Shown here one piece after another: positions 17,856-25,760 of a DNA stretch of 64,000 nucleotides. Both the position numbers and the translations under genes were made by a program. The DNA is from JBBREP01 sp036501845. GTDB taxonomy: Bacteria > Actinomycetota > Acidimicrobiia > IMCC26256 > PALSA-610. Each line of letters starts with the position of its first letter. The stretch's first letter is position 1. Location: contig DASXZO010000014.1 of the NCBI GenBank assembly GCA_036501845.1, forward strand, positions 1 to 64,000, written 5' to 3'. The notes below the pieces were generated by a model, which had not been told where the DNA came from, searched no databases, and was given only the letters and a program-made list of their open reading frames with translations.

Positions 17856-17904
17856 GGGCACGTGCGCACCGTCCGCGTCCGTGCACCGATTCGTTGCACG
17901 TTGT

Positions 17905-19134
17905 TCACCCGCGTGCGTACTCGAGCGCCTCGTCAAACGTCGCGCGTCGCGCAATGAGCGCCCGGTAACGCATCACATGGCGCGGTTGCGTGAAGCCGAG
18001 CGCGCCGCTGATGCGGCCATTGCGCTCGAAGATTGCCACGAACTTGCGACTCTCGACGTCGCCGTGCGCGATCTCGAACGCGTCGCGCGCGTCGAAACGC
18101 CCGACACTCTGGATCTTGCAGTCGTACTGGTCACTCCACACAAACGGCACCGGGCCGAACGGGTTGGCGATGCCCGACACCAAGCGGTCGGCCGCGTGGA
18201 CCGCCTGCTCAGTGGCATTCGTCCAGTGCTCCAGCCGCATCAGCTCGTCGTCGAACAGCGGGTTCGGCCAGCGCGCCACGTCGCCGCACGCGACCACGTG
18301 CGGCGCCGCCAGGCACGACGCGTCGCACAGCACGCCGTTGTCGAGTGTGAGCCCGCTGCCCTCCAACCAGCTCGTGTTCGGCACCACACCGATTCCCACC
18401 AGCACCACGTCGCATTCGACGGCGGTGCCGTCGGCCAGCACGACGCGCTCGACCCGGCTGGAGCCCTCGACCGCAGCGATCTCCACTCCAAGCCGCAGGT
18501 CGACGCCGTGATCACGGTGCAGCTGCGCGCACACTGCGCCGAGCTGCACGCCCAGGCCACGCACCATCGGTTGGTCCAGCGCCTCGAGCACCGTCACGTC
18601 GAGGTCCCGGCCCCGGCACGTCGCCGCAACCTCGGCACCGATGAAGCCGGCTCCCACCACGCACACTCGCCGCGGGCCGGCATCGAGCGCGCCTCGTAAC
18701 GCCAGCGCATCGTCGAGCGTGCGCAGCTCGTGCACACCACCGAGGGCGGGCGGGCACACGTCGAGCGGCAGCCGGCGCGGCGTCGCGCCGGTCGCCAGCA
18801 CGAGGCCGTCGTAGTGGAGTTCGCTGCCGTCGTCGAGCGTGAGCATGCGCGCGTCGACGTCGAGTGCGGTCGCGTGCGCGCCGCGTCGCCATTCGAGGCC
18901 GAGGTCGCCGGCGCCGTCGCTCCGCAACACGATGTCGTCGGGCTCCCGATCGCCGGCCAGCAGATCTTTCGAGAGCGGCGGCCGGTCGTACGGGTCGTGC
19001 GTCTCCCCCGACACCGCAATGATCGGCCCGGTGTGACCAGCACGCCGCAACGTCTCAGCGGCGCGCAGGCCCGCCAGCGACATCCCCACGATGATGAACG
19101 TGCCTTCGTTCTCGGACATGGCCTGATCAGACAT
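17905..19134 (-). CDS. NAD(P)/FAD-dependent reductase (ferredoxin-reductase type)
   Basis: A 409-residue two-dinucleotide-domain flavoprotein. The FAD site is FIIVGMSLAGLRAAETLR (13-30), followed by YDRPPLSKDLLAG. The NAD site is VCVVGAGFIGAEVAATC, and the second FAD contact is VVACGDVARWPN. The class reduces ferredoxins for cytochrome P450 or Rieske oxygenases, including those in steroid hydroxylation, but no ferredoxin or oxygenase gene is adjacent. It overlaps the upstream CMD-family gene by 8 bp. Confidence 0.85.
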   Translation of the reverse strand: MSDQAMSENEGTFIIVGMSLAGLRAAETLRRAGHTGPIIAVSGETHDPYDRPPLSKDLLAGDREPDDIVLRSDGAGDLGLEWRRGAHATALDVDARMLTLDDGSELHYDGLVLATGATPRRLPLDVCPPALGGVHELRTLDDALALRGALDAGPRRVCVVGAGFIGAEVAATCRGRDLDVTVLEALDQPMVRGLGVQLGAVCAQLHRDHGVDLRLGVEIAAVEGSSRVERVVLADGTAVECDVVLVGIGVVPNTSWLEGSGLTLDNGVLCDASCLAAPHVVACGDVARWPNPLFDDELMRLEHWTNATEQAVHAADRLVSGIANPFGPVPFVWSDQYDCKIQSVGRFDARDAFEIAHGDVESRKFVAIFERNGRISGALGFTQPRHVMRYRALIARRATFDEALEYARG

Positions 19135-19750
19135 GAAACGTCTGGTCGCCGCCGGGGGCGGGAATCTCTACGCACGCTTCCGGCGCGTCGTCGAACTCGG
19201 TGCGCAGCGCTCGCGACATGCGTGCGTGCATGTCGTAGAGGCAGGTGATGTAGGTGAGCTCGATGATCTCCACCTCCGACAGATGCGCCTGCAATGCGGC
19301 GAACACCCCGTCGGCGACGCGGCCGTGGTCGTACACGAGCGCATCGGTGTAGGCGAGCACGGCGCGCTCAGCCGCATCGAAGCAGTCGGCGGTCTGCCAG
19401 TGCGGGATCGCCTGCACGTGCGCTTCGTCGTAACCCGCGGTGCGCATCGACTTGCAGTGCTGCGAGAACACGAACACGCTGCCGTTGGCCCAACCGGCGC
19501 GCGCCTGACCGAGCTCGCGCAGCTTCGGCGGGAGCTGGCGGTTCGGGCTCTGGTAGAGCGCGAAGCCGCGAGCTGCATGCTTGAACACCGACGGGACCTG
19601 GGCGAAGACCGTCCACCAGTCACCCGGCGTGCCGGTGGCGGTACCGGGTTCGGCCACCGGATCGCGATCACCGAACAACATGTCGTAGAGCGGCAACACC
19701 TCGGGCGCGGCTTGGGCCCGCGGCACCTGTGAAAGTCGCGGCATGGGCAC
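19127..19750 (-). CDS. carboxymuconolactone decarboxylase / AhpD-like family protein
   Basis: A 207-residue helical protein with the CMD core KLRELGQARAGWANGSVFVF, SQHCKSMR and ERAVLAYTDALVYDHGRV. The AhpD CxxC pair is not present (only one Cys in SQHCKS), so peroxidase activity through a disulfide is doubtful. It is coupled to the flavoprotein downstream and lies 43 bp from the divergent crotonase; the gap holds the inverted repeat GCGCGA-CCGC-TCGCGC at 19763-19778. Confidence 0.7.
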   Translation of the reverse strand: MPMPRLSQVPRAQAAPEVLPLYDMLFGDRDPVAEPGTATGTPGDWWTVFAQVPSVFKHAARGFALYQSPNRQLPPKLRELGQARAGWANGSVFVFSQHCKSMRTAGYDEAHVQAIPHWQTADCFDAAERAVLAYTDALVYDHGRVADGVFAALQAHLSEVEIIELTYITCLYDMHARMSRALRTEFDDAPEACVEIPAPGGDQTFHV

Positions 19751-19793
19751 TGATTAGGGCGCGCGCGACCGCTCGCGCAATACTTCGGCCCTC

Positions 19794-20651
19794 ATGAGTC
19801 CCGATACATCGACCGCAAGCGACGACCTCGACGCGCGAGCCGACGCCGAACTCGTCGCCAAGCTCGACAACGGTGTCCTCTGGCTCACGATCAACCGTGA
19901 GTCGTCGGGCAACGCGATCCCCTACTACGTGCGCGACCGGCTCATTCGCTGGTTCCGCGACGCGCACGTCGACCTCGCCGTGCGCTGCGTCGTGCTCACT
20001 GCCGCAGGGCAGAAGCACTTTTGCACCGGCGCCGATCTGAGCATCCGGCCGCCGGCCGAGGCCCGGCCCGAGGGCACACCGGAGCGCATCGTCGGCGTGG
20101 GTATCGACATGATGCGGCGCGGCTTCCAGACGCTGATGCAGGCCATCCAAGACTGCGAGAAGCCGGTGATCGTCGCCTTGAACGGCACGGCGGCCGGCGG
20201 TGGGTCGATGTTCACGCTCGCCGCCGACCTGGTGATCGCGGCCGACAACGCGCGCCTGATCCAGGTGTTCGTACGGCGCGGCCTCGTGCCCGACGGCGGC
20301 GTCGCCTACCTGCTGCCTCGAATCGTGGGCATGCACAAGGCCAAGGAGCTGGTGTTCTTCGGCGACGACCTCGACGCCGCCGGCATGCTGGAGCTCGGCA
20401 TCGCCAACCGCGTGGTGCCGGCCGACCAGCTACTCGACGCCACCCGGGAGTGGGCCGAACGCCTCGCTCAAGGCCCGACGAAGGCCATCGGCTGGTCGAA
20501 GAAGCTCCTGCACGACGCCATGGAGGTCGATCGCCGCCAGCTGCTGGAGACCGAGGCGACGATGGTGGAGCTGAACACCAGCACGCACGACGGCATGGAA
20601 GGTATGAACAGCTTCCGCGAGAAGCGCCCTGTGCAGTTCACCGGCTGGTGA
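19794..20651 (+). CDS. enoyl-CoA hydratase/isomerase family protein
   Basis: A 285-residue crotonase-fold protein. Oxyanion-hole elements are KHFCTGADLS (about 74-83) and LNGTAAGGGSMFTLAADLVI, with the later RRGLVPDGGVAYLLPRIVG. It is first in a coupled three-gene operon with an Ltp2-like aldolase and a DUF35 protein (TGATG overlaps), so it probably prepares the beta-hydroxyacyl-CoA that the aldolase cleaves. It differs from EchA19 in all distal regions. Confidence 0.8.
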   Translation: MSPDTSTASDDLDARADAELVAKLDNGVLWLTINRESSGNAIPYYVRDRLIRWFRDAHVDLAVRCVVLTAAGQKHFCTGADLSIRPPAEARPEGTPERIVGVGIDMMRRGFQTLMQAIQDCEKPVIVALNGTAAGGGSMFTLAADLVIAADNARLIQVFVRRGLVPDGGVAYLLPRIVGMHKAKELVFFGDDLDAAGMLELGIANRVVPADQLLDATREWAERLAQGPTKAIGWSKKLLHDAMEVDRRQLLETEATMVELNTSTHDGMEGMNSFREKRPVQFTGW

Positions 20652-21811
20652 TGGGGAGCATTAAGGGCCGCACCGCGATCGTCGGGATCGGCCAGACCGC
20701 TTTCGGCAAAGGCCTGCCCGACACCGAGTTGTCGCTCGCATGCCAGGCGGTGAGCGCCGCGCTCGACGACGCGGGCATCGCGCCGTCGGAGGTCGACGGC
20801 ATGTCGAGTTTCACGATGGAGCCCAACCGCGAAGTCGACGTGGCCAAGAACGTCGGACTCGGCGATATCGCGTTCTTCACCCAGGTGGGCTACGGCGGCG
20901 GTGCCGCGTGCGGTGTGGTCGGCCACGCGGCGATGGCGGTCGCGAGCGGCCAATGCGAAGTTGCCGTCGCATGGCGCGCCCGCAAGCGCGCGCTGAAGTC
21001 GAGTCGGCCGTGGGCGAACGTGGACTCACGATTGTCCGACGCGTCGATGTGGAGCCGCACATTCGGGCTGCTGCGGCCGGTCGACGAGATCGCGATGCTC
21101 ACGCGCCGCCACATGCACGAGTACGGCACAACGCGCGACCACCTCGCCAACGTCGCGCTCGCCGCGCGCAAGCACGCCAACCGCAATCCGGCGGCCACGA
21201 TGTACGACCGCACGCTCACCCGTGAGCAGTACATGGCCGGCCGGTGGATCAGCGAGCCGCTCTGCCTGTTCGACAACTGCCTCGAGACCGACGGCGGGCT
21301 CGCCATCGTGATCACCAGCGCCGAACGCGCACGCGACCTACCGCAGCCCCCTGCGTACGTGCACGCCTACGCACAGGGTTTGCCCCCGCAACACCAGACG
21401 ATGACCAACTTCTACAACGACGATCCGCTGCGCGGCCCGGCCTGGGCAACTGCACGCGCGCTGTGGGACCGCGCCGATGTCGGCCCGAGCGACGTGAAAG
21501 TGGCGCAGCTCTACGACGCCTTCAGCCCGCTGATCCCACTGAGTCTCGAGGGCTACGGCTTCTGCGAGCGCGGCGAAGGCGGACCGTTCACCGACGACGG
21601 TGCGATCGAATGGCCCGACGGCCGCCTCCCCGTGAACACGAGCGGAGCCGGCATGAGCGAGGCGTACGTGCACGGCTTCAACTTGATCCTCGAAGGCGTG
21701 CGCCAGATCCGCGGCACCTCGACGAGCCAGGTCGAAGGCGCCGACGTATCGCTCGTCACCAGCGGCGAGGGCGTCCCGACGTCCGCGATCCTCTTCACCA
21801 AGGACGCGTGA
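20651..21811 (+). CDS. Ltp2-like steroid acyl-CoA aldolase / thiolase-fold protein
   Basis: A 386-residue thiolase-fold protein starting at an ATG that overlaps the upstream stop. It has LYDAFSP instead of a thiolase His motif, and SEAYVHGFNLILEGVRQIRGTS (split by position around 347-368), both typical of Ltp2, the retro-aldolase that removes propionyl-CoA at the end of sterol side-chain degradation and that uses tyrosines rather than a Cys/His pair. Ltp2 works in complex with a DUF35 partner, and such a gene follows directly. Activity on a sterol CoA ester is inferred. Confidence 0.75.
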   Translation: MGSIKGRTAIVGIGQTAFGKGLPDTELSLACQAVSAALDDAGIAPSEVDGMSSFTMEPNREVDVAKNVGLGDIAFFTQVGYGGGAACGVVGHAAMAVASGQCEVAVAWRARKRALKSSRPWANVDSRLSDASMWSRTFGLLRPVDEIAMLTRRHMHEYGTTRDHLANVALAARKHANRNPAATMYDRTLTREQYMAGRWISEPLCLFDNCLETDGGLAIVITSAERARDLPQPPAYVHAYAQGLPPQHQTMTNFYNDDPLRGPAWATARALWDRADVGPSDVKVAQLYDAFSPLIPLSLEGYGFCERGEGGPFTDDGAIEWPDGRLPVNTSGAGMSEAYVHGFNLILEGVRQIRGTSTSQVEGADVSLVTSGEGVPTSAILFTKDA

Positions 21812-22260
21812 TGGCTGAATCCGCGCCGACCCCGGCGCCGCTCCTGCCCGATCTCGACGACGAGACCGCGCGCCCGTTCTGGGATGCGTGCGCGCGCCAC
21901 GAGCTCGTCGTGCAGCGCTGCGACGACTGCGGCTTGCTCGTGCACCCACCGCGCCCGATGTGCCCGCGCTGCCGATCGTTGCGCCGAGGCTGGGCGCCGA
22001 TGAGCGGGCGTGCGACCGTGTGGTCGTACGTGGTCACGCATCCGCCGTTGCTCCCCGCCTACACCGACCTCGCGCCCTATGTCGTGGTGATCGTGCAGCT
22101 CGACGAGGACCCGACGCTGCGCATGGTGGGCAACCTCGTCGCCGGCGAGGGCGCGGCGATCAACTCGGTCGACCCGTCGACGGTGCAAATCGGCGAGCCG
22201 GTGCGCGTCGTGTGGGAGGTCGTCGACGACGTCACGCTCCCCCGCTGGGTTCGCGCCTGA
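21811..22260 (+). CDS. DUF35 / OB-fold zinc-ribbon protein, aldolase partner
   Basis: A 149-residue protein with a rubredoxin-like zinc ribbon (CDDCGLLVHPPRPMCPRC, about 39-56) followed by an OB-fold that carries VWSYVVTH and the hydrophobic strand YVVVIVQLDE. DUF35 domains serve as partners of Ltp-type thiolase-fold enzymes; in ChsH2 the same domain is fused to a hydratase. The start overlaps the Ltp2-like stop by one base, supporting a complex. A terminator follows at 22288. Confidence 0.8.
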   Translation: MAESAPTPAPLLPDLDDETARPFWDACARHELVVQRCDDCGLLVHPPRPMCPRCRSLRRGWAPMSGRATVWSYVVTHPPLLPAYTDLAPYVVVIVQLDEDPTLRMVGNLVAGEGAAINSVDPSTVQIGEPVRVVWEVVDDVTLPRWVRA

Positions 22261-22287
22261 ACCGACGCCCACGAGCGTGAACAGAAA

Positions 22288-22318
22288 GAGACCCGAGCCC
22301 TGTGCCGGCTCGGGTCTC
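22288..22318 (+). terminator. intrinsic terminator after the crotonase-Ltp2-DUF35 operon
   Basis: Perfect 12-bp arms GAGACCCGAGCC and GGCTCGGGTCTC enclose a 7-nt loop 28 bp after the DUF35 stop and are followed by GTTGT. The U-tract is weak, as is usual in GC-rich actinobacteria. Confidence 0.75.
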
Positions 22319-22388
22319 GTTGTCGCGATGCGAAAGACACATCGCGACCCGCGCCGGCTGTCTGGGGGGTGGAAGCCGGCGGCGTTCG

Positions 22389-22511
22389 TTATGCCGCGAG
22401 CGGGAGGTCCTGCTGGGGCTCGTCGAGGACGAGCGCGTCCGAGCGAAGCTCGGCGAGGCGGGCTTCCCAAGCGATCTGGCGGCCAAGCCAGGTGATTGCG
22501 GTCGTGTTCAT
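22389..22511 (-). CDS. 40-residue protein divergent from a MerR regulator
   Basis: The ORF encodes MNTTAITWLGRQIAWEARLA followed by ELRSDALVLDEPQQDLPLAA. Its ATG follows a good ribosome site (GAGGTGA, 5 bp away), and the product has an amphipathic helical N-terminal half with three Trp/Ile positions on one face and an acidic tail. No family is recognised. The leader contains a direct repeat GGCCCTTGT (22528-22536 and 22543-22551). A promoter-like arrangement with a MerR dyad lies 90-120 bp upstream. Confidence 0.6.
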   Translation of the reverse strand: MNTTAITWLGRQIAWEARLAELRSDALVLDEPQQDLPLAA

Positions 22512-22601
22512 CGTCGTCACCTCTGTCGGCCCTTGTTCCTCGGGCCCTTGTCTCGATCGGCCGAACTCCGTATCGTTCGGTCCGAGTGGAGCAACACTGT
22601 G

Positions 22602-22631
22602 AGTAAACACTCTAAGTGTCTCAACTGTCAA
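22602..22631 (-). promoter_or_regulatory. promoter with MerR-type dyad in the spacer
   Basis: Read on the minus strand, TTGACA (22631-22626) and TTTACT (22607-22602) are separated by 18 bp. The spacer holds a perfect dyad ACACT-CTA-AGTGT (22607-22619, plus strand). Placement of a dyad inside a slightly long spacer is typical for MerR-family control. It would drive the 40-residue gene and may autoregulate the MerR gene. Confidence 0.5.
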
Positions 22632-22678
22632 GTCGAACGCTCTATTTCCAGCCGCTCATCTCAGGATCCTGGGCCCGA

Positions 22679-23398
22679 ATGACCGAAATGCGCATTGATG
22701 ACCTGGCTCGGGCGGCCGAGATGCCGGTCGACACGATCCGCTACTACGCCCGAGAGGGCCTGCTGCCGCCGGCGGTGAAGCAGGGCAAGAACCGCCTCTA
22801 CGGGCCCGAGCACGTCGAGCGCCTCGCCCGGATCCGGGCGCTCCAGTCGAAGCGGTTCTCGCTCGCGGCGATCCGCGCCATCCTCACGTCCGACCGACCG
22901 AACCTCGACGGCCTGTTCCTCGACAGCGACCACGAGTACGACCTGGCCACGCTCGTGGCGATCTCGGGCGTCGACGACGCGCTCGTCGACCAGCTCGTGG
23001 AAGTGGGCCTACTCGCCGACCCCATGTCGCTCGGCCGCCGCGCCTTCGACGATGCCGACCTCGCGCTGCTGCGCGGCATCGCCGAACTACTCGCGATCGG
23101 CATGACGCCGACGATCCTCGTGGAACTCGGCCGCGTGTACGTGCGCCACTTCGGCGAGCTGCAGCGCGAGGTGCACGCCATGCTTGCGGGCTGGAACAAT
23201 CCCGATTGGGATCCCGCCGAGATGGAGACCGTGCAGCGCACGCTCACCGCGAACGCGTCACGCCTCTTGCCGGCGATCGACCAGGTGTTGAACTACGTGC
23301 ACCAGCGCACCGTGCAACGCCTCACGCTCGAGGCGATCGAAACCGCGCAGTCGACCGGCACTGGTGTCGGCGGCGTGCGCGGTTCGATCGAGCTCTGA
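22679..23398 (+). CDS. MerR-family transcriptional regulator
   Basis: A 239-residue regulator with an N-terminal winged helix MRIDDLARAAEMPVDTIRYY and AREGLLPPAVKQGKNRLYGP, then a coiled-coil/helical effector part. There is no cysteine-based metal site in the C-terminal region, so an organic or protein effector is more likely. I prefer the ATG at 22679 because upstream in-frame codons overlap the dyad. The divergent 40-residue gene and the intervening dyad suggest mutual regulation. Confidence 0.85.
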   Translation: MTEMRIDDLARAAEMPVDTIRYYAREGLLPPAVKQGKNRLYGPEHVERLARIRALQSKRFSLAAIRAILTSDRPNLDGLFLDSDHEYDLATLVAISGVDDALVDQLVEVGLLADPMSLGRRAFDDADLALLRGIAELLAIGMTPTILVELGRVYVRHFGELQREVHAMLAGWNNPDWDPAEMETVQRTLTANASRLLPAIDQVLNYVHQRTVQRLTLEAIETAQSTGTGVGGVRGSIEL

Positions 23399-23417
23399 CG
23401 CTGCCGCGGCAGCGCGA

Positions 23418-23750
23418 TCAGATCGTGATCTCGGTGACCGTTCCCGACGCGATCGTCACGTCTTGGTGGGCGTTGCCGTCGCGACCAAGAACTGTGTAGC
23501 TCCCAACCGCGAGCTCTGGGAACACGCCCGCGTATACGGAACCGCCGGGGAGTTGCCGCTCGCGCACATCCGTGTGCACGAACGGCGCGGTCTCGCCGGG
23601 ATGCGTGAGCTCGACCTCGCGACCGCAGAGGTCTTCGGTGGCGTGCACCACGAGCGCGCCCACATCGTTGCCGATGTCGAGCACCACAGTTCCCTGCCGG
23701 CTCGGCGGAAGCTTGGGTTCGGCGAAGGGCAGATGCCGGTGCGCGTTCAC
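23418..23750 (-). CDS. small beta-rich protein of unknown function (DUF4331 neighbour)
   Basis: A 110-residue protein beginning MNAHRHLPFAEPKLPPSRQG and continuing with alternating strands such as VVLDIGNDVGALVVHATE and GSYTVLGRDGNAHQDVTIAS, resembling a small beta-sandwich. There is no signal peptide or catalytic motif. It overlaps the end of the DUF4331 gene by 4 bp, so the two are probably co-expressed. Confidence 0.65.
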   Translation of the reverse strand: MNAHRHLPFAEPKLPPSRQGTVVLDIGNDVGALVVHATEDLCGREVELTHPGETAPFVHTDVRERQLPGGSVYAGVFPELAVGSYTVLGRDGNAHQDVTIASGTVTEITI

Positions 23751-25150
23751 TTGGCGGGGACGTCGTAACCGCTGAACGGCACGCCGAGGTAGGGGAAGTG
23801 GGCGAGGTAGTGCTCGGTGCCCTTGGCCGTCTGGTCGGTGGCGCTGCTCGTGAGGCCCTGGTCGACGTCGCCGACCGCGGCATCAGGCTTGTACGACGGC
23901 TCGACGAGCGGGTAGGTGGCGCCCGCGATCGCCTTGAGCTCGATCGTCACCACGTCGTCGGCGATGCGGCGTCCGTTCGGGAAGCCGGCGAGGTCGCCGC
24001 CCACCACACCGAGGTTCTTCGGCGTGTGCGCCGGCGGGATCGCCATGTTCAGCCGGAGCAGGTCGGCTTGCGTCGAGCCGGTGAAGTTCTGGAAGCCGGG
24101 AACGATGCCGCTGGGAATCCCCGTGAGCAGGATCGCCGCGAGGTCGGAACGCGGCGCCTTCGAGGCGTCGAGCTTCGCCAGATTCGGGAAGTGGCCCTTG
24201 TAGAGCACAGGAAGCAACGCGCCGAGTTCGGGGTGCAGCACGCCGCTGGCGAAGTTGCTGTCGTGGACCGGGTCGGTGCGGTTCCAGTCGTCCTTGTGTT
24301 CCATGGGAACGAGCACCTCGTTGAACAGCGGATTGCCGAGGCGCGACACCTGCGTCCACGGACCCGTGTTCGTGCCATCGCCCTCGTACATGTGCACCCG
24401 CTGGCGCGACGCACTGGTGTACACGCCGATCACCGACGCCGCGTGCGCGGGGTTCGTGGGCGTCGAGCCGTTGTGCGTGAGCTTGCTCTTCGGCAATTGG
24501 AGCGCGATCGAGTGCACGTTGAGTTGCTTGGTCGCGTTCACCGCGGCCGCACTCGCGGGAATCGGGATCTCGTGCAGCGATTGGATGGGCCGCAGCGCGC
24601 CGAGGTCGAAGATCGATCCGAGGTCGACGTAGAAACCCTCTGCCCGCTGACCTGCGAACACCTTGCCGCCGCCGGGGAGCGAGTGAATCGCCTCGTTCGC
24701 GAGCTTCGAATAGTCGGGGGTGGATCGTGGCCCGATGTTGCACGGCGGGCACGGCACGTTCTTGGCGAGCACGGTCGAGCGGCTCTTCGATCCACTCCAG
24801 TCGACACGCGTCACGGAGTAGAACTGGCGCCGGTTCCAGTTGCTCGAGCTGAGCGAATCGATCGGGCCTACGTTGTACAAGAACGTGCCGCCCACCTCGA
24901 TCACCGTGTTGAAACGGAACTGGTAGGTGATGTCGGTGTTGGCGTCGTTGTTGTTGTCGATGTTGATCTCATAGAGCACGTCGTCGCCGAACTCGTAGAA
25001 GTTCGGGCCGCCCGCCGGTCCCTGCAACGGCACGTAGTTGGCGATCAGCGTGACCGTGTCGTGGTCGTCAGGGCTGACGAACGCGTACAGGTCGGTGCTG
25101 TCGGCGACAGGGTCTTTCGAGATCTCCGGTGCCTCACGATGCGATGACAT
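23747..25150 (-). CDS. DUF4331-family protein
   Basis: A 467-residue protein opening with SSHREAPEISKDPVADSTDL and containing DVLYEINIDNNNDANTDITY and FNEVLVPMEHKDDWN, the recognisable DUF4331 pattern. Function is unknown for the family. It carries no obvious signal peptide, whereas the upstream small protein has a Tat signal. Three genes (25474 to 23418) appear to form one minus-strand operon. Confidence 0.8.
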   Translation of the reverse strand: MSSHREAPEISKDPVADSTDLYAFVSPDDHDTVTLIANYVPLQGPAGGPNFYEFGDDVLYEINIDNNNDANTDITYQFRFNTVIEVGGTFLYNVGPIDSLSSSNWNRRQFYSVTRVDWSGSKSRSTVLAKNVPCPPCNIGPRSTPDYSKLANEAIHSLPGGGKVFAGQRAEGFYVDLGSIFDLGALRPIQSLHEIPIPASAAAVNATKQLNVHSIALQLPKSKLTHNGSTPTNPAHAASVIGVYTSASRQRVHMYEGDGTNTGPWTQVSRLGNPLFNEVLVPMEHKDDWNRTDPVHDSNFASGVLHPELGALLPVLYKGHFPNLAKLDASKAPRSDLAAILLTGIPSGIVPGFQNFTGSTQADLLRLNMAIPPAHTPKNLGVVGGDLAGFPNGRRIADDVVTIELKAIAGATYPLVEPSYKPDAAVGDVDQGLTSSATDQTAKGTEHYLAHFPYLGVPFSGYDVPAK

Positions 25151-25162
25151 TCCCGCTCCCCT

Positions 25163-25474
25163 TTATCCGCGTGACGCGTGATACAGCGCGGCCGCGAGCC
25201 GCCGGTTCTTGACGATGACCTCGCGCTCGCCCGTGTAGAGCGCGACGAGCCCCTTGCGGACGTCGCGCACATGCGCGACAACCGGCACGCTGACCGTGTC
25301 GTCGTCGGGCAACGCCGCGACGCCGGCGTCGGCCGACGCGTCGCTTGACATGTGCGCCGAGTTGCCTCCGGCCAACGCTCTCGCTGCCGTGGCCGGCGCA
25401 GCCGCCGCGACACCTGCCGCAGCCGCCACCGCCGACGACCGCTTCAGAAATTGCCGCCTACTCGATGATCCCAT
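25163..25474 (-). CDS. small Tat-exported protein
   Basis: A 103-residue protein with a twin-arginine signal (SSRRQFLKRSS) and an Ala-rich hydrophobic segment ending near TAARA. The mature part is short and acidic then basic (PDDDTVSVPVVAHVRDVRKG). The ATG at 25474 is chosen because TGGGAGG lies 5 bp before it. Twelve bp separate it from the DUF4331 gene. Export in a folded state, perhaps with a partner, is inferred. Confidence 0.65.
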   Translation of the reverse strand: MGSSSRRQFLKRSSAVAAAAGVAAAAPATAARALAGGNSAHMSSDASADAGVAALPDDDTVSVPVVAHVRDVRKGLVALYTGEREVIVKNRRLAAALYHASRG

Positions 25475-25760
25475 GATGCCTCCCAACGCGATGTGTCATC
25501 CACGTTTCGGAGGCCGCCCGCACAGCGGATGCAGGCCCGCCGTTGTCCAAACGTTGATCTGGGGGTCAACGCCCCGACCGGGCAATGGCGGTGTTGGCCC
25601 GGCCCGCAGCCAACTCCGCCGGGTTGGCGCGGTGGCGGCCGGCTCGCGTACTGGTAGATCAGTCGGGATCAAATGACCGGCGGCGTTTTGCACTTGCGTC
25701 AGGGTCTCAGATACGCGACATTGGCGCCTTCGCAACGTACGGGCCTTGTCAATGTGAGGG
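25475..25760. other. divergent intergenic region
   Basis: The 286 bp between the Tat gene (minus) and the FnIII-TM-IPT gene (plus) hold a possible hairpin CCAAC...GTTGG near 25610 and the ribosome site GAGGG before 25761. I see no ORF with coding character and no convincing promoter pair. Confidence 0.4.
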
